DNA of 64,000 nucleotides, from contig JAEHOE010000014.1 in NCBI GenBank assembly GCA_016858145.1, positions 1,460,587-1,524,586 of the forward strand. The letters run 5' to 3'. Numbering within the stretch: the stretch's first letter is position 1; each line of letters opens with the position of its first letter. Origin of the DNA: Edaphochlamys debaryana. Taxonomy: Eukaryota; Chlorophyta; Chlorophyceae; Chlamydomonadales. This document shows positions 1 through 11,831 of this stretch, piece by piece. A program made the position numbers and the translations under genes. The notes beneath the pieces were generated by a model. The model searched no databases and was not told the origin of the DNA. It saw only the letters and a program-made list of their open reading frames with translations.

Positions 1-368
1 TTTACATCACACCAATACGCCCATGATTGAACTTAGCCTTGTCTAACGGAGGCCACACGGCGGGCGCCCGGGCTGCGGGCTGGGGGGTTCGTGGTGGGGG
101 GTTGCCCCGCCCACGGGGGCCCCCATCGGGCCACGAGCTCATGGCACCCACAGCATCCCCGCGCTCTTCACCCTTATCCACACCATCCTTCATCCCGACG
201 CCAACCACTTCGTATTCTCCACAATTCCCGGCGAGGGCGCCTCCTGGATCCGCCACGAGGGGCCCGGTGCACCCCAGACCTCCAGCCATCATCAGCACGC
301 CTGGACCGTTTATTTCCGCCCTCCACACCGTCCTCATCAGCGCCCTCCTCCATGCCGCCACCACCACC

Positions 369-762
369 TACCGCGGCAGCGTATGGCAGCAGACCTGCGG
401 AGTGGCTATGGGGGCCAACTTTGCCTCCTTCGTTGCCAACCTCGCCCTCGCCTACCCCGAGCTCCGTTTCATGCAACAACTTCACAGCCTCGCCTCTCGG
501 CCGATCCCGCTCCCAGTTCCCCCACCTTGCCCGTGCCTCCACCTCCCCCTTGCCCTTGACATCCTCCTTGCCTTTGCCGACACCCTCCGTTACGCCGACG
601 ACGTGGGGGCTTTCAACAACCCCTTCTTTAGGCACCTGCTCTACAACGATCCCTCCACCCCCTTCGTGGGCCTGCACGGTGTCTACCCCACCGACCTCAA
701 ACTCACCGCCTCCGCCTCCACTTCCGCCGACCAGCCCGCCGTCCCCTATCTCAAATTTATTT
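369..762 (+). pseudogene. Reverse transcriptase relic, Penelope-like type
   Basis: The plus frame through 369-756 reads a recognisable reverse transcriptase core: a WQQTCGVAMGANFASFVANL block (about 384-443), YPELRFMQQL after it, then TLRYADDVGAFNNPFF with the catalytic YADD at 591-602, then a GVYPTDLKL block. This spacing (QxxGVAMGxN, YELxFMQQL, R-Y-x-DD, NPxF, GIYP) is that of Penelope-like and related algal reverse transcriptases. The upstream palm blocks and any GIY-YIG endonuclease are not visible. Downstream the same frame runs into proline-rich low complexity from about 800. It is therefore a fragment, not an active element. The frame stays open for 490 codons only because the flanking DNA is C-rich. 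A LINE or another RT class is possible but fits less well. Confidence 0.6.
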
Positions 763-829
763 GCCGTCATCGCCCACGCCACCTCCGTTTCCGGCCACGC
801 CGCCTACTCCGTCGCCCCCTCCTGCCCAG

Positions 830-1285
830 CGCCGACAACGATATTCTTCCTCCCCCACCTCCAATCCCGCCGCCCCCTCCCCCACCGCCCCCACCGCCCC
901 TCCCGCTGCCTCCCCGCTTGCCGCCGCCTCCCCCCCCCCAGCCCCACCGCATCCACTTTTCCCGCACGTTGCGCCGTCACCCGCACCTGTCTCCCCCACC
1001 CCCTTCCCCACCCCCTTCCCTCCGAAATCCCTCCACCCTCCACCGCCGCCACCACCGCCACCACCCCCACCCCCTCCTCCTCCACTCCCTCCTCCTCCGC
1101 CCCCGCCACCACCACCACCGCGCATCCCGAACACACACGCCGACCCCCCGGCGCCTCCTCCTCCTGCTCCCACGCCGCCTCCCGCCTTCCTCCCGCCACC
1201 CGCCGCCCACGCGTCCCCTCCGCCCCTCACGCCCTCGCCCCCCGTCCCTCCCCCGCCGCCCCTCGCACCGCCCTCCGAGGGTGAG
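830..1285. repeat. C-rich low-complexity tract (CCN/CCG/CCA)
   Basis: The plus strand is almost continuous C-rich triplet DNA (CCN), giving polyproline in one plus frame and polyglycine on the minus strand. Several overlapping open frames on both strands result from this composition. No domain is visible. It directly follows the reverse transcriptase relic. Confidence 0.6.
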
Positions 1286-2339
1286 TCACCTTCGTCGCAC
1301 CGCGGCCCCTTGCCCCACAGCCCCCCCCGCCCGGTGTCACCACCTCCCCGCCTGTTGCCACCCCCACTTTACGGACCCAACGATGACCCCTACGTACGAC
1401 TTCCTTCACCTCAACCCCACCCTCGCACCCTACGGCGGCTACCTCGACCGTTTCAACGTCTCCAGCCCACCTACCCCTCACCGCGAAGACCAGGCATGAC
1501 CGCCTCCGCCCTCAGAGTCAGACACCATCTGGACCGTCTTGGACCATCTTGGACCGTCACAGTTTGGTATGTCTAGGGACCGCGGGGCCGGCGTCGGAGG
1601 TGGAGAGCGGGGCGTCGGCTACAATTTGTGTGCGGGGATCGCCGGACGGCCAGGCCACAGGCTACGCAGGGTTTGCGTGGCCGGGCCGGGTCCAGGAGCA
1701 TGGCGTACATGGCGTGACCCGTGAGCCTAGGGGTACGGGAAGCAGGTGTCGGTACGTGGGTTTCTCTCGCAGGCCTGACTTTGTCCTGCCGGCGCCTTTC
1801 TTCTGGGGAGCTCGTCGGAGCCCTGCTAGCTTGGTAACACGCATGCTGGCCGCCTACCCCGTGCCCTCGCCTGCCCCAGGACTCGCTCCCATGCCTCGTC
1901 GTTTCCAAGCGCCATCAGCAGCCACAGCTCGACGGCCAGATACGGTGGCACGGCTCCTGCGCCGCCGCCCAGCCTGAGGACCCCATGGCGATTCTGGCCG
2001 CGCCACGCAGCCCCCGCCCAGCTGCTTCCCCGTGTCCCTGTGCCCCTATGCCCGCTCCCCAGCATCCTACCCCTCAGCCATCAGCCAGCAGCACTCTGCC
2101 ACAGCTTGCAGCATGCACGTGCACTTTGGCCCCCTCAGCTGTCCCTCCTGCACGTCGCACGCACTTGCAGCCTGCAGCCCTCATCCATCACCCAGCTCAG
2201 CCAACTACGCGGGGGTTCAGCATCGCCAGCAGTCGGCACGAAATTCAGCCACATCAACTATCGCTCAAACTTTGCTCTCACCAACTAGTTATAATTCCGG
2301 CAGGCCAATACCGTGGGTCAACCCGAGAACGGTAAGCTC
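1286..2339. other. Intergenic DNA without a recognisable gene
   Basis: No frame shows family motifs or splice-linked coding signal. A short tandem of an 11-nt unit (TTGGACCATCT-like, three copies) lies at about 1529-1560. The stretch lies between a retroelement relic and the 3' end of the DUR3 gene, so it may hold that gene's 3' untranslated region near its right end. Confidence 0.4.
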
Positions 2340-2575
2340 GGCGGCAGCAGTTGTCCCACAGTCCGCAGGAAGTGCGGGCGCTCCCCTGGGCTCTGCCGCA
2401 CTACTTAACTCGCCACTCTCGGCACCTCACCCCCGTCCCTTTCCGTACCTCTTGTGTGTGTGCGGGATCGGGAGGTAGGCTCCCCATAGGCCTGCGCAGT
2501 GCGCGGCGCACGCCCTACGCCACAACCAAGCGCTTCGCTTCGTTGATATCTTCTACGCCCGTCTGCGGGGCAAGC
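2340..2575 (+). repeat. Dispersed repeat, copy A
   Basis: A related sequence occurs inverted at 22935-23215. A 26-nt block at 2522-2547 is identical (reverse complement) to 22952-22977, and weaker similarity extends upstream through a CGTCCCTTTCCGT-like block. The core (GGTAGG, CTGCGCAG, ACGCCCTACGCC, then GCTTC) also resembles 16605-16671 inside the MITE at 16424-16891. No intact coding frame is visible. Confidence 0.55.
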
Positions 2576-2660
2576 GGCCTCCTTGCTCCCGGCTTCCCTC
2601 CAGCCACCAATCGTCCCCTTAACAGCCTGGCAACCAACAGTTCCCCCCAACCCCCGACTC

Positions 2661-5600
2661 TCACGCCCTCGCTGACGTGGACGTGGGCAGTCCCAGGGAG
2701 GGCTGCCGCCGCATCGTCCCAACCCCAACCCCCGCCCCCAGCCCCGTGCCCCCCCTCGCCAGCTCCACCCCCACACTCACGCCCCCGCCCCCGTTAACCC
2801 CCGACCCCCGCCCCGTGCCGCTCCCTCCCCGCGGCCCCAGGCTGCCCAGCGGCTCCACCTTGGGCCCGCCCGGGCCCGAGCCCGCGTCCCCGGGCCCGCC
2901 TGGGCCCGGCGGCCCGCCGTGCGTGCTGTGCCCCCCGCTGCTGGCCATGCTGAGGCGCTTGCCGCGCAGCACGGCCACCACGGTGTCGGAGGCCTCTATG
3001 ACGGGCAGGATCATGCACACCGCGGATGCCACGATGCCCCAGATCATGGCGATCATGATCCAGAACCTGACAGGGGGGTGGGGGTGGGGTGCAGGGGGTT
3101 GGTAAGGGGAGGCCAGGAGCGGCGGTGGGGCGCGGGGCTTGCCGCACTCATCAGCAAGCGGAGGCGGCGGAAGGTGGGAAGGACCCGACCAGCCTGATGA
3201 CCAGCAGCTGATGAGCTCCGGAGAGCGCATCGCTTCCGGCCGCCCTCGCCCCCACACGTGGGCGAGTCTTGTCCTCGACCCGCCAGACTTGCCGGTCGGG
3301 CCAGACGTGCGAGTCGCCCAGCACGCGCCCGACCACCCGGCCCCGCCCCAAATGGCCCCCTCACGCAGCCCACCCTGCCCCCTTCCCCCCAAACCCCTCT
3401 TTCCCCCTCCTCCCCCCTCCCCTCCCCCTCCCCGCTGCTCACGTGAAGTACCCCTGGCTGAACACCCCCGCCGGCAGCGCCAGCAGCGGCCAGGCCACCA
3501 GCAGCAGCAGCGTCAGGGACCCCCCCGTGAGCCACGTGAAGCGGACCACGGCGTTGAGGGCCTCGGGGGAGTCCTCGCCCTGAGGGGGGGGGAGGAGTGG
3601 GGGGGGGGGAGGGGGGGAAAAGGCGTGAAACGGGGGGTTGAGAGGGGGTTGTCGGTGGGGAGAATGGGGATCGACGCACACCGAGATCAGGGGGATCTAC
3701 GCACGGCGAGATCAGATGCGGGAGGCAGAAGGGCTTGTGTCGAAGGCGGCTGCGGGTCGCGGGCCCCCGGTAAGGGACCCCAGGGACGTCGCTGGCTCCG
3801 CCCCTCGCGTGCGGCCCCCGGAGGCCCCCTCGCCCACGCACCTCGAACGTGTTTGGGTCCGAGTTGGGGTCCGACTCGATGACGGGGATGTTGCGCAGCT
3901 CGGCCCAGTCAAAGTCCTGGGGGGGGGGAGGGGAGGCAAGCGGGGGGTAAGCGGGGGGTAAGCGGGCGGTAGCGTTTGAGGGGGGTTTCCAGGCTGGACG
4001 CGAAGGGCGCACCCACCCCCCTCGACTCGCCGCACCGCTCCTGCCTACCACCACCCGCCCCCAACCCCCTCCCCCGCCGCCCCTCACTCTTTCCCCATCG
4101 CCCCTCACCACCCCCCCACCCCCCACCTGCGGGAATATGTACGAGAAGACGATGCAGAGGATCATGGAGAAGAAGAGCGCCACCAGGTTGCCGGCAAGCA
4201 TGGGATAGTCCTGGGGGGGGGGGGAAAGATGGGGGGGTGGAGGTAGGAGGAACATGATGGGAGGAAGATGGGGGAGTGTGGATGTGGCTCGATGACGCAG
4301 CATGCAGGGCTCCGGGGAAGGGCTATGGGCATTCTTCACCCCGCTCCCAATGCCCACCTTTTCGCCCCGCTCCCCCTCTCCCGTCATCCTCCCCCCCAGC
4401 CCCCACCCCAACCCCACCCACCCACCTGCCCCGTGGTGTGCAGGTTGAGCACCCCCTCGTTGAGCTTGGCGGCGGTGATGAGCCACGTCATGAGCGCCAG
4501 GGGGGTGGTCACCACGGCCGACACGCAGGCGGCGGTGGCGGAGCACTTGGCCCTGTGGGGGGGGGAGGGGGGGGGGGCGCTGGGACATGGGAAGGCGTCG
4601 GCGCGCGGGCGCGCGGGCTCGGGGCATGAGGGTTTTTGGAAGAGGGGGCAAGGGCAAGGCCGTGTTGACGGCTACCCACGCGAGTGTGCTGCTCCCCCAC
4701 CCCCCGCCCCCACCAGGTGAGCGACGCTGCGATGGGGAACACGGCTGAGCCGATCACGATGCCCTGGGGAGTGAAGGAGGGTAGGGAGGGGACGGACGGC
4801 GCCACGGGGAATAGTGAGGGGAGTTGCTGCTTCCAAAGCGTCGCTGCTCGCTCCTTCCGCCCCCCTCTCCCCTCCCTCCCCCCCTGCCCACCATGAACAG
4901 GTAGACCCAGTTGAGGCTAACGTCCAGCTTGAGCAGTACGACACTGATGCAGCCCGAGATCAGGGCGTACACCACCACCATGCACCTGACAGGGGGAGAA
5001 GGGGGGGAACGGGGCAAGCCAGGTGAGCGAGATGATATGCGGCTTGAGATCCGGCGGCTTGAGATCCGGCGGCTTGAGATCCGGCGGCTATCCGGTGCGG
5101 AGGCGACACGACCAGGGCCTCGGGGTCGGTCATGCCCCGATGATTCATGCGGCGTAGCGTGCGGAGTGGTATGTGACACATGACAGCAGCAGCAGCAGCA
5201 GCATTCTCATCCTCAGCAGCAGCAGGCTGCCCCGCCCCCTTCAACGATTCACCCATCCCTATTTTAAACCGGGTGTCCCTCCAGCATGCAGACCACCTCC
5301 TGCCCCTCCCCCCACCCCCCTCAACCCCACCGCTGCAGTGTGACCATGGTACGGCCGTCCGCGTTCTTGTTGATGTACGGCTTGTAGATGTCGTACGCCA
5401 CGATCGTGGCCACTGCCATCTGCGGAGGGGGCGGTTAGGAAGGCCGGTAAGATGGGGATCAGCGCGGTTCAGGGGGGCTACCGCGTGCCTCCGGGCCCGT
5501 CCGTAACGCTGCCCTCTCCGCCCTTGCCACCCCCAAGGCCCTCCCAGTGCGCGCCCCGGCTTCAGGGTCGGCGCCTCTTGGCCTCCACAGCCCCTCCCAT

Positions 5601-8600
5601 GCCCGCGCGACCCCTCCTTCCCACCCTCGAGGGCCCCCTCAGCCCCACCTGCTCAGCGCAAGCGGTGGCGGTCACAGCCTGCGGGGCAGGGAGGTAGGGG
5701 GGCGGACAGAGGATGGGAAGGGGTGACGCAAAAGGCTCGCTGGGAAGCCGCCGGGGGAAGCGTCGAGCATCAGGGGCCGCGCAGCTCTCTCGTACCCACC
5801 CCATCCAACGCACCCCGCCCTCTCTCCCACCTCTCCTCCCCCCCTCACCCTCTCACCCCAACCCCCGTCTCCATCCTTCTCACCCCACCCCCCACCCCTC
5901 ACCCCACCCCACCCCACACGCCCAACCCCACCCCACCCCACCCCACCCCCCACCCCCCACCATGAAGAGCTGCAGTGTGAGCAGGAAGGCCCCCCCCTCC
6001 CCCATGAGGTGCACGGCCAGGGCGGGCGGCACCAGGCCCCGCGAGGCCTCCTCGGGGGAGATGGGCAGGTCCAGGGCGCGGGCCCCCAGGCCCATGGTGG
6101 TGGCGAACGTGACTAAGAGGGGAGGGGGGGAGGGGGAGGGAGGGGGGGAGGGAGGGGGGGAAGGGCGGGGGGGAGGGGTCAGGGAGGCATGAGTAAGAGG
6201 GTGGCAAGGGGTGTTGAAGCTGCGACGGGAGTGCTGGTCGGGAGTGCTGGGGTTGCCAGAGCACCAGGCGTCCGGCACCGCGCACCGGCTGTGGCCATGT
6301 GGCGGGCTAGGGGTGCTGATGCGGCCGTGGCCCCGGCCGCCGACGCATGCCAGAGCCCCGGAGGGCCCCTGGGCGTCACAGACGCCCTCCCACCCTCCAG
6401 CCGGTCGCACCCCCTTCCTCCCTGCTCACGCACCCGCCACTCTGAAACCCCTCGAGCCGCGCTCCCCTTCCTCCCCATCAGACCCCCACACACACACCCA
6501 AAAGAACCTCCCGCCCTCACACGGGATGGCGAACCAGCACAGCCCCCCCAGCAGGTAGCCCCGGTACGTGGCGCTGGGCTTGGCGGCGATGGCCCCCTGC
6601 CAGTAGGACTGGGGGGGGGGGGGGAAAGGGGGGGAGGGGGGAGGGGGGAGGGAGAGGGGTCAAGAGGGGTAAAGGGGGCGGAGTGTGCTGCAGGAGCCCC
6701 AGTAATGGTAACCCCCGGCGGTCCCTTCGAGGACCCCGCTGCCGCTTGGCGCCCCGCCTTCACTCGGAGCGCAGGCCCAGGCCCTCCCGGGCCCCTCCCG
6801 GGCCCAAGCCTAGGCCCAGGTCCAGGCCCCTACCTGATCCACAAACACAGTCCCGAAGTTGCCTGGCATTAGGGGGCAAAGGACAGGAGCAGGCTTCAGG
6901 AGCCTGCCGTTTGAGGTACGAGTCAGCTCGGTGCACGGAGGACACGGCCCCTTGGTGAGCGAGAGCTTCTCCTTCACCCCCAATACACGTTTCCTTTCTG
7001 AAACCTGCTGCTCCCCGCTTCTGCACCCTTCCCCCCCTTGCCTCCCCCCCTTCAGCCCGCTGCCCCCGCTGCCCCCATGCCGCCTCACCGATGATGTTAA
7101 TGATGCCTGCGAGGGAGGGAGGCAGGGGGCCCACGCGGGGGAAGGGCAAGGCGAACGCAACGCGTCGGCAAGGGCAGGCCCTTAAAGGGGCCAGGTCCCG
7201 TGCGCCTGCCGCCTGCCGGCCCCCGACACAGGTGTGAGGTCGCAGCACCCGGCACCCGGCACGCGCCTCTCCTGACTGTCCGCCCAGGCCCCAAGCCTCC
7301 TTGCCCCCACCCGACTGCACCTCATCCCCCAACCCTCTCCTCCCCTCCTCCCCTAACCCCCTGCCCCCCCCCCCCCACCCTCGTCCCTACCGAATATGAT
7401 GCCGCTCTTGCTGAACATGGTCATGTAAGACCCCCCCTTGTTGGACTCCACCGGCCACTTGACGGCGATGGCCTGTGGTCAGAAGGGAGGCGGGTGGGGG
7501 GGGAGGGATGCGGGGGTTGAGGAGGGTTCTTCGGCGGCACTATCGGGGGAACTGGGCGGTAGGAGGAGACTGGGGCGGAGCTGCCCTTTACTCACACGTA
7601 GCCCAAGGCCCCAACTGTGTTCCCCGATCCCCGCTTGTCTGAAAGAAGACCCGCCCTCTCCTCCCCCACCCACCCACCTGCAGTCGCTGGTAGACGGTGG
7701 CAATGGATCCCAGGTCGGGGTTGGTGGCGTACACCTGACAGGGGGTGGGAGGGGGGCGAGAGCAGGCGCACGGGGGGATCGAGGGCAGATCGTAGCAGGC
7801 AAGCCCACTGACAATTGTAACCTGATCCTCGCGTACTTCCCTCGCCACAGCCCTCGGTCAACCCCGCAACCCCACCCTCGGCCGCCGCATGCGCACCTGG
7901 AACATAAAGATGAGCATCTGCGTGCCGTACAGCCGTACATGTGCAGGTACAGGGGGAGCAGGGGGGGAGAAAAAGGGGAGGGGGGAGGGGCAAGGTTGGC
8001 GGGAAGCCGCGTGGCATGAGGCACGCGAGGGCAGCAGCAGCGGCAGCGGCCTGGGGAGCCATGTGCCCCTCTCACCTCTCACCTCCCCACACACACCTGC
8101 CCCCCCACACCTGCCCCCCACCCCACACCTCACCGCTATGTAGATGACGCACACGTTGAGCCACTCAGCCACCACCGTGCCCTTGAGACCACCCACGGCC
8201 TGGGGGGGGGGGGAGTGAGTTTTGGGGCGGGGCGTGCTGGGGCGGGGCTGAAGGCGAGCCAGGGCACTGTGTGGATCGAAGGGTGACTCATGGTACGACA
8301 GGCTGGAGGCCAAAAGCAGGCATGGCCGCACAACGCCCCCGCCTCGTTCCCGCCCGCCCCACCCCGCCCCCGAACCCCCCCGCCCCCTACCGTGTATATG
8401 ACCACCCCCGCCGGAATGAGGAAGGACGCGGCGTACACCGACACACCCGACAGCGCCTCGATCACCGCGGCACCGCCCAGGATGAGCTTTGGGGGGGGCG
8501 AGGAGGGTTGAGGGGGGAAACGGGATGGCAGGTGGCCGGGGGAGCGTTGCGGCAGGTAGGGCATCGCATGCAAGAGCCACCGCCAACACTCCCTTTTCAG

Positions 8601-11600
8601 CTGCCCAGGGCCTCGGCCCGAACGCCCTGAGCCGTGTCGCAGCGCCGCCCCGCCATCTCCCACTCCCCGACCCCCCACCCCCCGGCCCACCATGGCCGTG
8701 ACGATGATGTTAGTAAGGAAGCCGTACATGGTGAAGATCACGTGGGCCGTCGTACCCCACCGGCAGCGGATAATCTGGAGCGAGGAACAGGGGGCCGCGG
8801 GGGTCTCGACCCCAGGGCTCCGGGGCCATGCCAGCAGCCCCGGATCCGTCTCAGTCTTGCCCGCCGCTCGACCCAGCCCGCAGCCCAGTCCGCCTCCTCG
8901 CCCGCCGGCTGTGCACGCCTGCCCACCTTGCCTCCGTCATCCAACCTCCCGCCCTCCTCAACTACCCCCCGCCCCACATCCCCACCCCCCTCCCCCACCT
9001 CCAGGAAGGTGTGTATGGTGGGCGCCTTGCGCTTTATCTCCACCGCCAGAATGGCGAACAGCAGCACCTGCACAGTGGCGCCTGGGGGAGGGGAGGAAGG
9101 GGGTTCGATGGCAGCGGGTTTCGAGGGCTTTCAGGAGGCCGGGGAAGCATTGGGGGGCGAGACAAGATGGGTGTCAGCTTCCTCGAAGCTGGAAAAAGGG
9201 CTGTGCCCTAGAATGTCTGGGCAGCGGTATATGCGTGCAGGCACGGTGCAAAGCGCGGGGCCGTGTGGCGCGCTCCGCGCGAAGCTTCGGGGGGACAGGG
9301 GGCCGAGGATGGACGCGGGGCGAAACACATTTCCACGCCGACTGGCGACAAAGTGTTGCCCGTACTTCCTCCTCGAAGGATCTGAGTTGCAGGAGGTAAG
9401 ATAGCAACATCGCGCTCGGTCCGGGCTTGGTCGGCGAGGTTTGACCGAAGTCGGCACCACAGCCATCCTCGCAACAGCCGTGCCCAAACTTGTCGAAACT
9501 ACCTCGCTATTAGCTTCAAAATGTTAGATATCTATCTAAACGAATGTCCGAATTGCTCTTTGGGCTATGGGTGCGAGCTGGTGCGACTGCCTTGCCAACA
9601 TGTTGAGTTCGCGTAGGGTCGATAACTTTCCCTGCTCTTAATCACAAGCGATAGGGATAAGGAAACTAAAGCTTGTGGAATCGCGGGCTAGGCGTGAATC
9701 GCATGTTTATGTGTGACGCAGGCCAGAGCCTGACGGCGGGGGCTCAGCCCAAAAAGGGCACACGAGGCCCATGGCCCATGGCCCACCCCACCTCCCAGCC
9801 CCCCCAGCCCTACCCCCACACACTTATTTGAAACCGCGCCTATGGGTTCCCCGGCTCACACGAGCAGCCCTTCACACGCGCCCCTCACCTGCCGCTGCGA
9901 GGCCCATGGCCCATGGCCCATGCCGGCGCCCGCCCTCCACCCCCCCAGGCGGCAGGTTTGCTGGGCGGTTTCAGTCGGGCCTACGGCCCTGATCGCCTTT
10001 CAGCTTACCTCAACCCCCACCCCACCCCCACCCCACCTCCCACCCCACATCTCCTCACCCCCTCACCTGCCGCGTACCAGAAGGGCCCCGCTATGCCGTA
10101 GCTCCAGGCCACATTGGAGGACTGCAGCAGCGTGGCGGCCCAGGTCCACTTGGCAACCACGTCGCAGGCGGTCAGGCCGGACTTGATGCTGGGGGGGGGG
10201 GGTGGAGGGAGGGGGCGAGGGAGGGGAGGGGGAGGTTGAGCCGGGCGCAGGGGTGACACAAGAACGAGAGCGCAGCCGTAGGGGGTCTTCAGACGCGGCT
10301 GCGTTCCGTAGCGTGCAGCCCCCAACCTTCCCCTCCTCCTTCCTCCGTATCACCTTCAGCCGTGGCTTTCTACACCCCAGGCCAGCTCTTGCCCCTTGCC
10401 TCCCGTCCGCATGTGCCCCCTCCGGCCAACCGGCATTCCCCTCGCCAACCCCACGCCCACCGTCTCCCCCCGGGCCCTGCTCTGCAGCTCGGCGCACATC
10501 AGCCTCGCTGGCCGCGGCTCCACCACACAGGCCGCCTTCTCACCCCCCGCCTCCCGTCCACCGGACCCACCCTGCCCTCCTCTACCCTTCCCGGCCCCAA
10601 CCCCCGACCCCCGACCCCCAACCCCCATCCCCAACCCCCGACCCCCAACCCCCCAACCCCCAGGGCCCTGCCTGCGCCCCGCGGTGGAGAAGCTCTCGCT
10701 GTCCCGCCCGAAGCCGCCGAACTTCCTGGGGGGCGAGGGGAGGGTGGGGAGGGAGGGGAGGAGTGGGGCAGGCGTGGACTGAGGGAGGGGCAGAGGTTCC
10801 AACGGGGGTGCAGCACGGTACGGTGCCCCGAGGAGGCCGGGCCGTAGGGGCCCCTCCCGCTTGGAGGGCAGCGCGACGGGGCTTTTTTCGCCGCCTCGTG
10901 AGCGGCGGGTCAGGGCCGAGGTAGACCTGTACAAGCCCGCTCGTTTGCACACGCCCTTACACATCCGCTAAGCGCTGGTCTTAGGCTCCAGATTTAGGTC
11001 AACAGTGAGCGCTGCGGAGCCCCGGGCCGACGGTCCGTTTGATCGAGGTGCCGTACAGACCCCACCGTAGTTCCGCAATGCGCGGGGCACACGGCGTGGA
11101 TCCAGGGCATGCAGGGGGGCCGGGGTGCCGGGCGCCGTCCCAAGCAAGCCCCTTCCCGTCGAGGCCCCTCCATGACGTGAAACCCCAGGGCGGGCCCCCG
11201 CAGGCCCGGTACGACACGCCCTTGGCGGCCGCCGATTGGCGGTTGCAGTGCGCCGTGCGGTCCTGGGCTCTTTGCAGGAGCCCGAGCGCCACCCGGTCGC
11301 GAATCCGGTCTGCCCCTGACCGCCGGGCCGTTTCCAAAGCTCCCCGCACATGGCCCCGAGCACCCTGCGTCCCACCCCCCGCTCCTCAGCGCTTGCGTGT
11401 GCCCTGGAAGGCACAGGAGGCTCTTCCTGCCCCCCACCCCCACCCCCACCCCACACACACACACGGCACGGCCCCGTGGCCCTTGAAGGCCGTCGTGTGA
11501 CCGACCACGGACAGCACTTGACTGCAACCAACCGCGTCTGCTGTGCCTGCGCCCGCGCACCTGTCAAGCCAAATAAGGATGGTGGGGATGCAGGCGAATA

Positions 11601-11831
11601 TCGCGCCGAGCCCCACCAGGATGAACCATCCCAACCCCTCAGGCAAGACTGGAGGCCCTGCGAGGCCACGTATAAGTCGCCGTGAGCGGTATCCAGGCTG
11701 CCTGGGCGTCACACGGCCATCACAGCCCCGGAGACCTCTCGCGTACCTGCCCCAAAGAAGTTACACTCCCCGTCATATTGATCAAAGCCGAATAGGTTGG
11801 TGCAAGACGCGGAGGCAGACAAGGCGGACAT
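2661..11831 (-). CDS. DUR3: Urea-proton symporter DUR3 (sodium:solute symporter family), 24 exons
   Basis: High-affinity urea/H+ symporter of the plasma membrane. Exons (minus, 5' to 3'): 11831-11747, 11657-11561, 10725-10672, 10188-10067, 9081-8999, 8774-8691, 8486-8391, 8199-8134, 7917-7897, 7734-7678, 7472-7391, 7106-7089, 6862-6834, 6608-6521, 6112-5961, 5678-5649, 5419-5331, 4985-4892, 4763-4714, 4552-4426, 4210-4127, 3916-3842, 3579-3443, 3066-2661. They sum to 2226 nt (741 aa plus stop) with no internal stop. Order and spacing match plant DUR3: N-terminal YDGECNFFG, first helix about residues 37-59, [15 protein letters not shown] at 93-107, [56 protein letters not shown] and FSQGYF. 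Introns are GT-AG except intron 3, which uses a GC donor. Exons of 18, 21, 29 and 30 nt were placed by frame and homology. The last ~95 residues are a Gly/Pro-rich tail unlike plant homologues. The ATG at 11831 fits the family's short cytoplasmic start. Confidence 0.93.
5038..5092. repeat. 15-nt tandem repeat in a DUR3 intron
   Basis: Three consecutive copies of CTTGAGATCCGGCGG lie within the DUR3 intron between the exons at 5331-5419 and 4892-4985. Translated frames across it give a repeated R-R-L-E-I pattern that has no coding meaning in this gene. Confidence 0.85.
5183..5225. repeat. CAG microsatellite in a DUR3 intron
   Basis: Six to seven CAG triplets at 5183-5202, an interruption, then four more at 5213-5225, in the same intron as the 15-nt tandem repeat. 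Confidence 0.8.
9397..9541. repeat. MITE-terminus-like 12-mer and AT-rich palindrome in DUR3 intron 4
   Basis: TAAGATAGCAAC at 9397-9408 is identical to the inner part of the right terminal repeat of the MITE at 16424-16891. About 110 bases on, near 9525-9540, is the palindrome TTAGATA-TC-TATCTAA. The surrounding 9480-9720 is clearly more AT-rich than the rest of the gene. No matching left end was found, so this is at most a decayed or partial insertion. Confidence 0.4.
9764..9922. repeat. GAGGCCCATGGCCCATGGCC duplication in DUR3 intron 4
   Basis: The same GAGGCCCATGGCCCATGGCC-type string, itself built of CCCATGG repeats, appears at about 9764-9785 and again at about 9899-9922. Confidence 0.7.
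10578..10662. repeat. C5-purine heptanucleotide array in DUR3 intron 3
   Basis: About ten near-tandem CCCCCAA / CCCCCGA units on the plus strand. On the transcribed strand of DUR3 this is a G-run array starting right after the GC donor at 10671-10670, so the pre-mRNA would begin this intron with strong G-quadruplex potential. It is telomere-like in period but not the algal or plant telomere sequence. Confidence 0.75.

Noticed and set aside
757..1230. Glycine-rich minus-strand protein
   Set aside because: It is the complement of the CCN tract, with no signal peptide or motif.
27..1499. A 490-codon plus-strand protein
   Set aside because: Only its middle (369-762) is real reverse transcriptase; the rest is C-rich DNA read as Pro/His/Arg.
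10578..10662. Internal telomere repeat
   Set aside because: The heptamer is CCCCCAA/CCCCCGA, not CCCTAAA or CCCTAAAA, and it lies inside an intron beginning at a splice donor.
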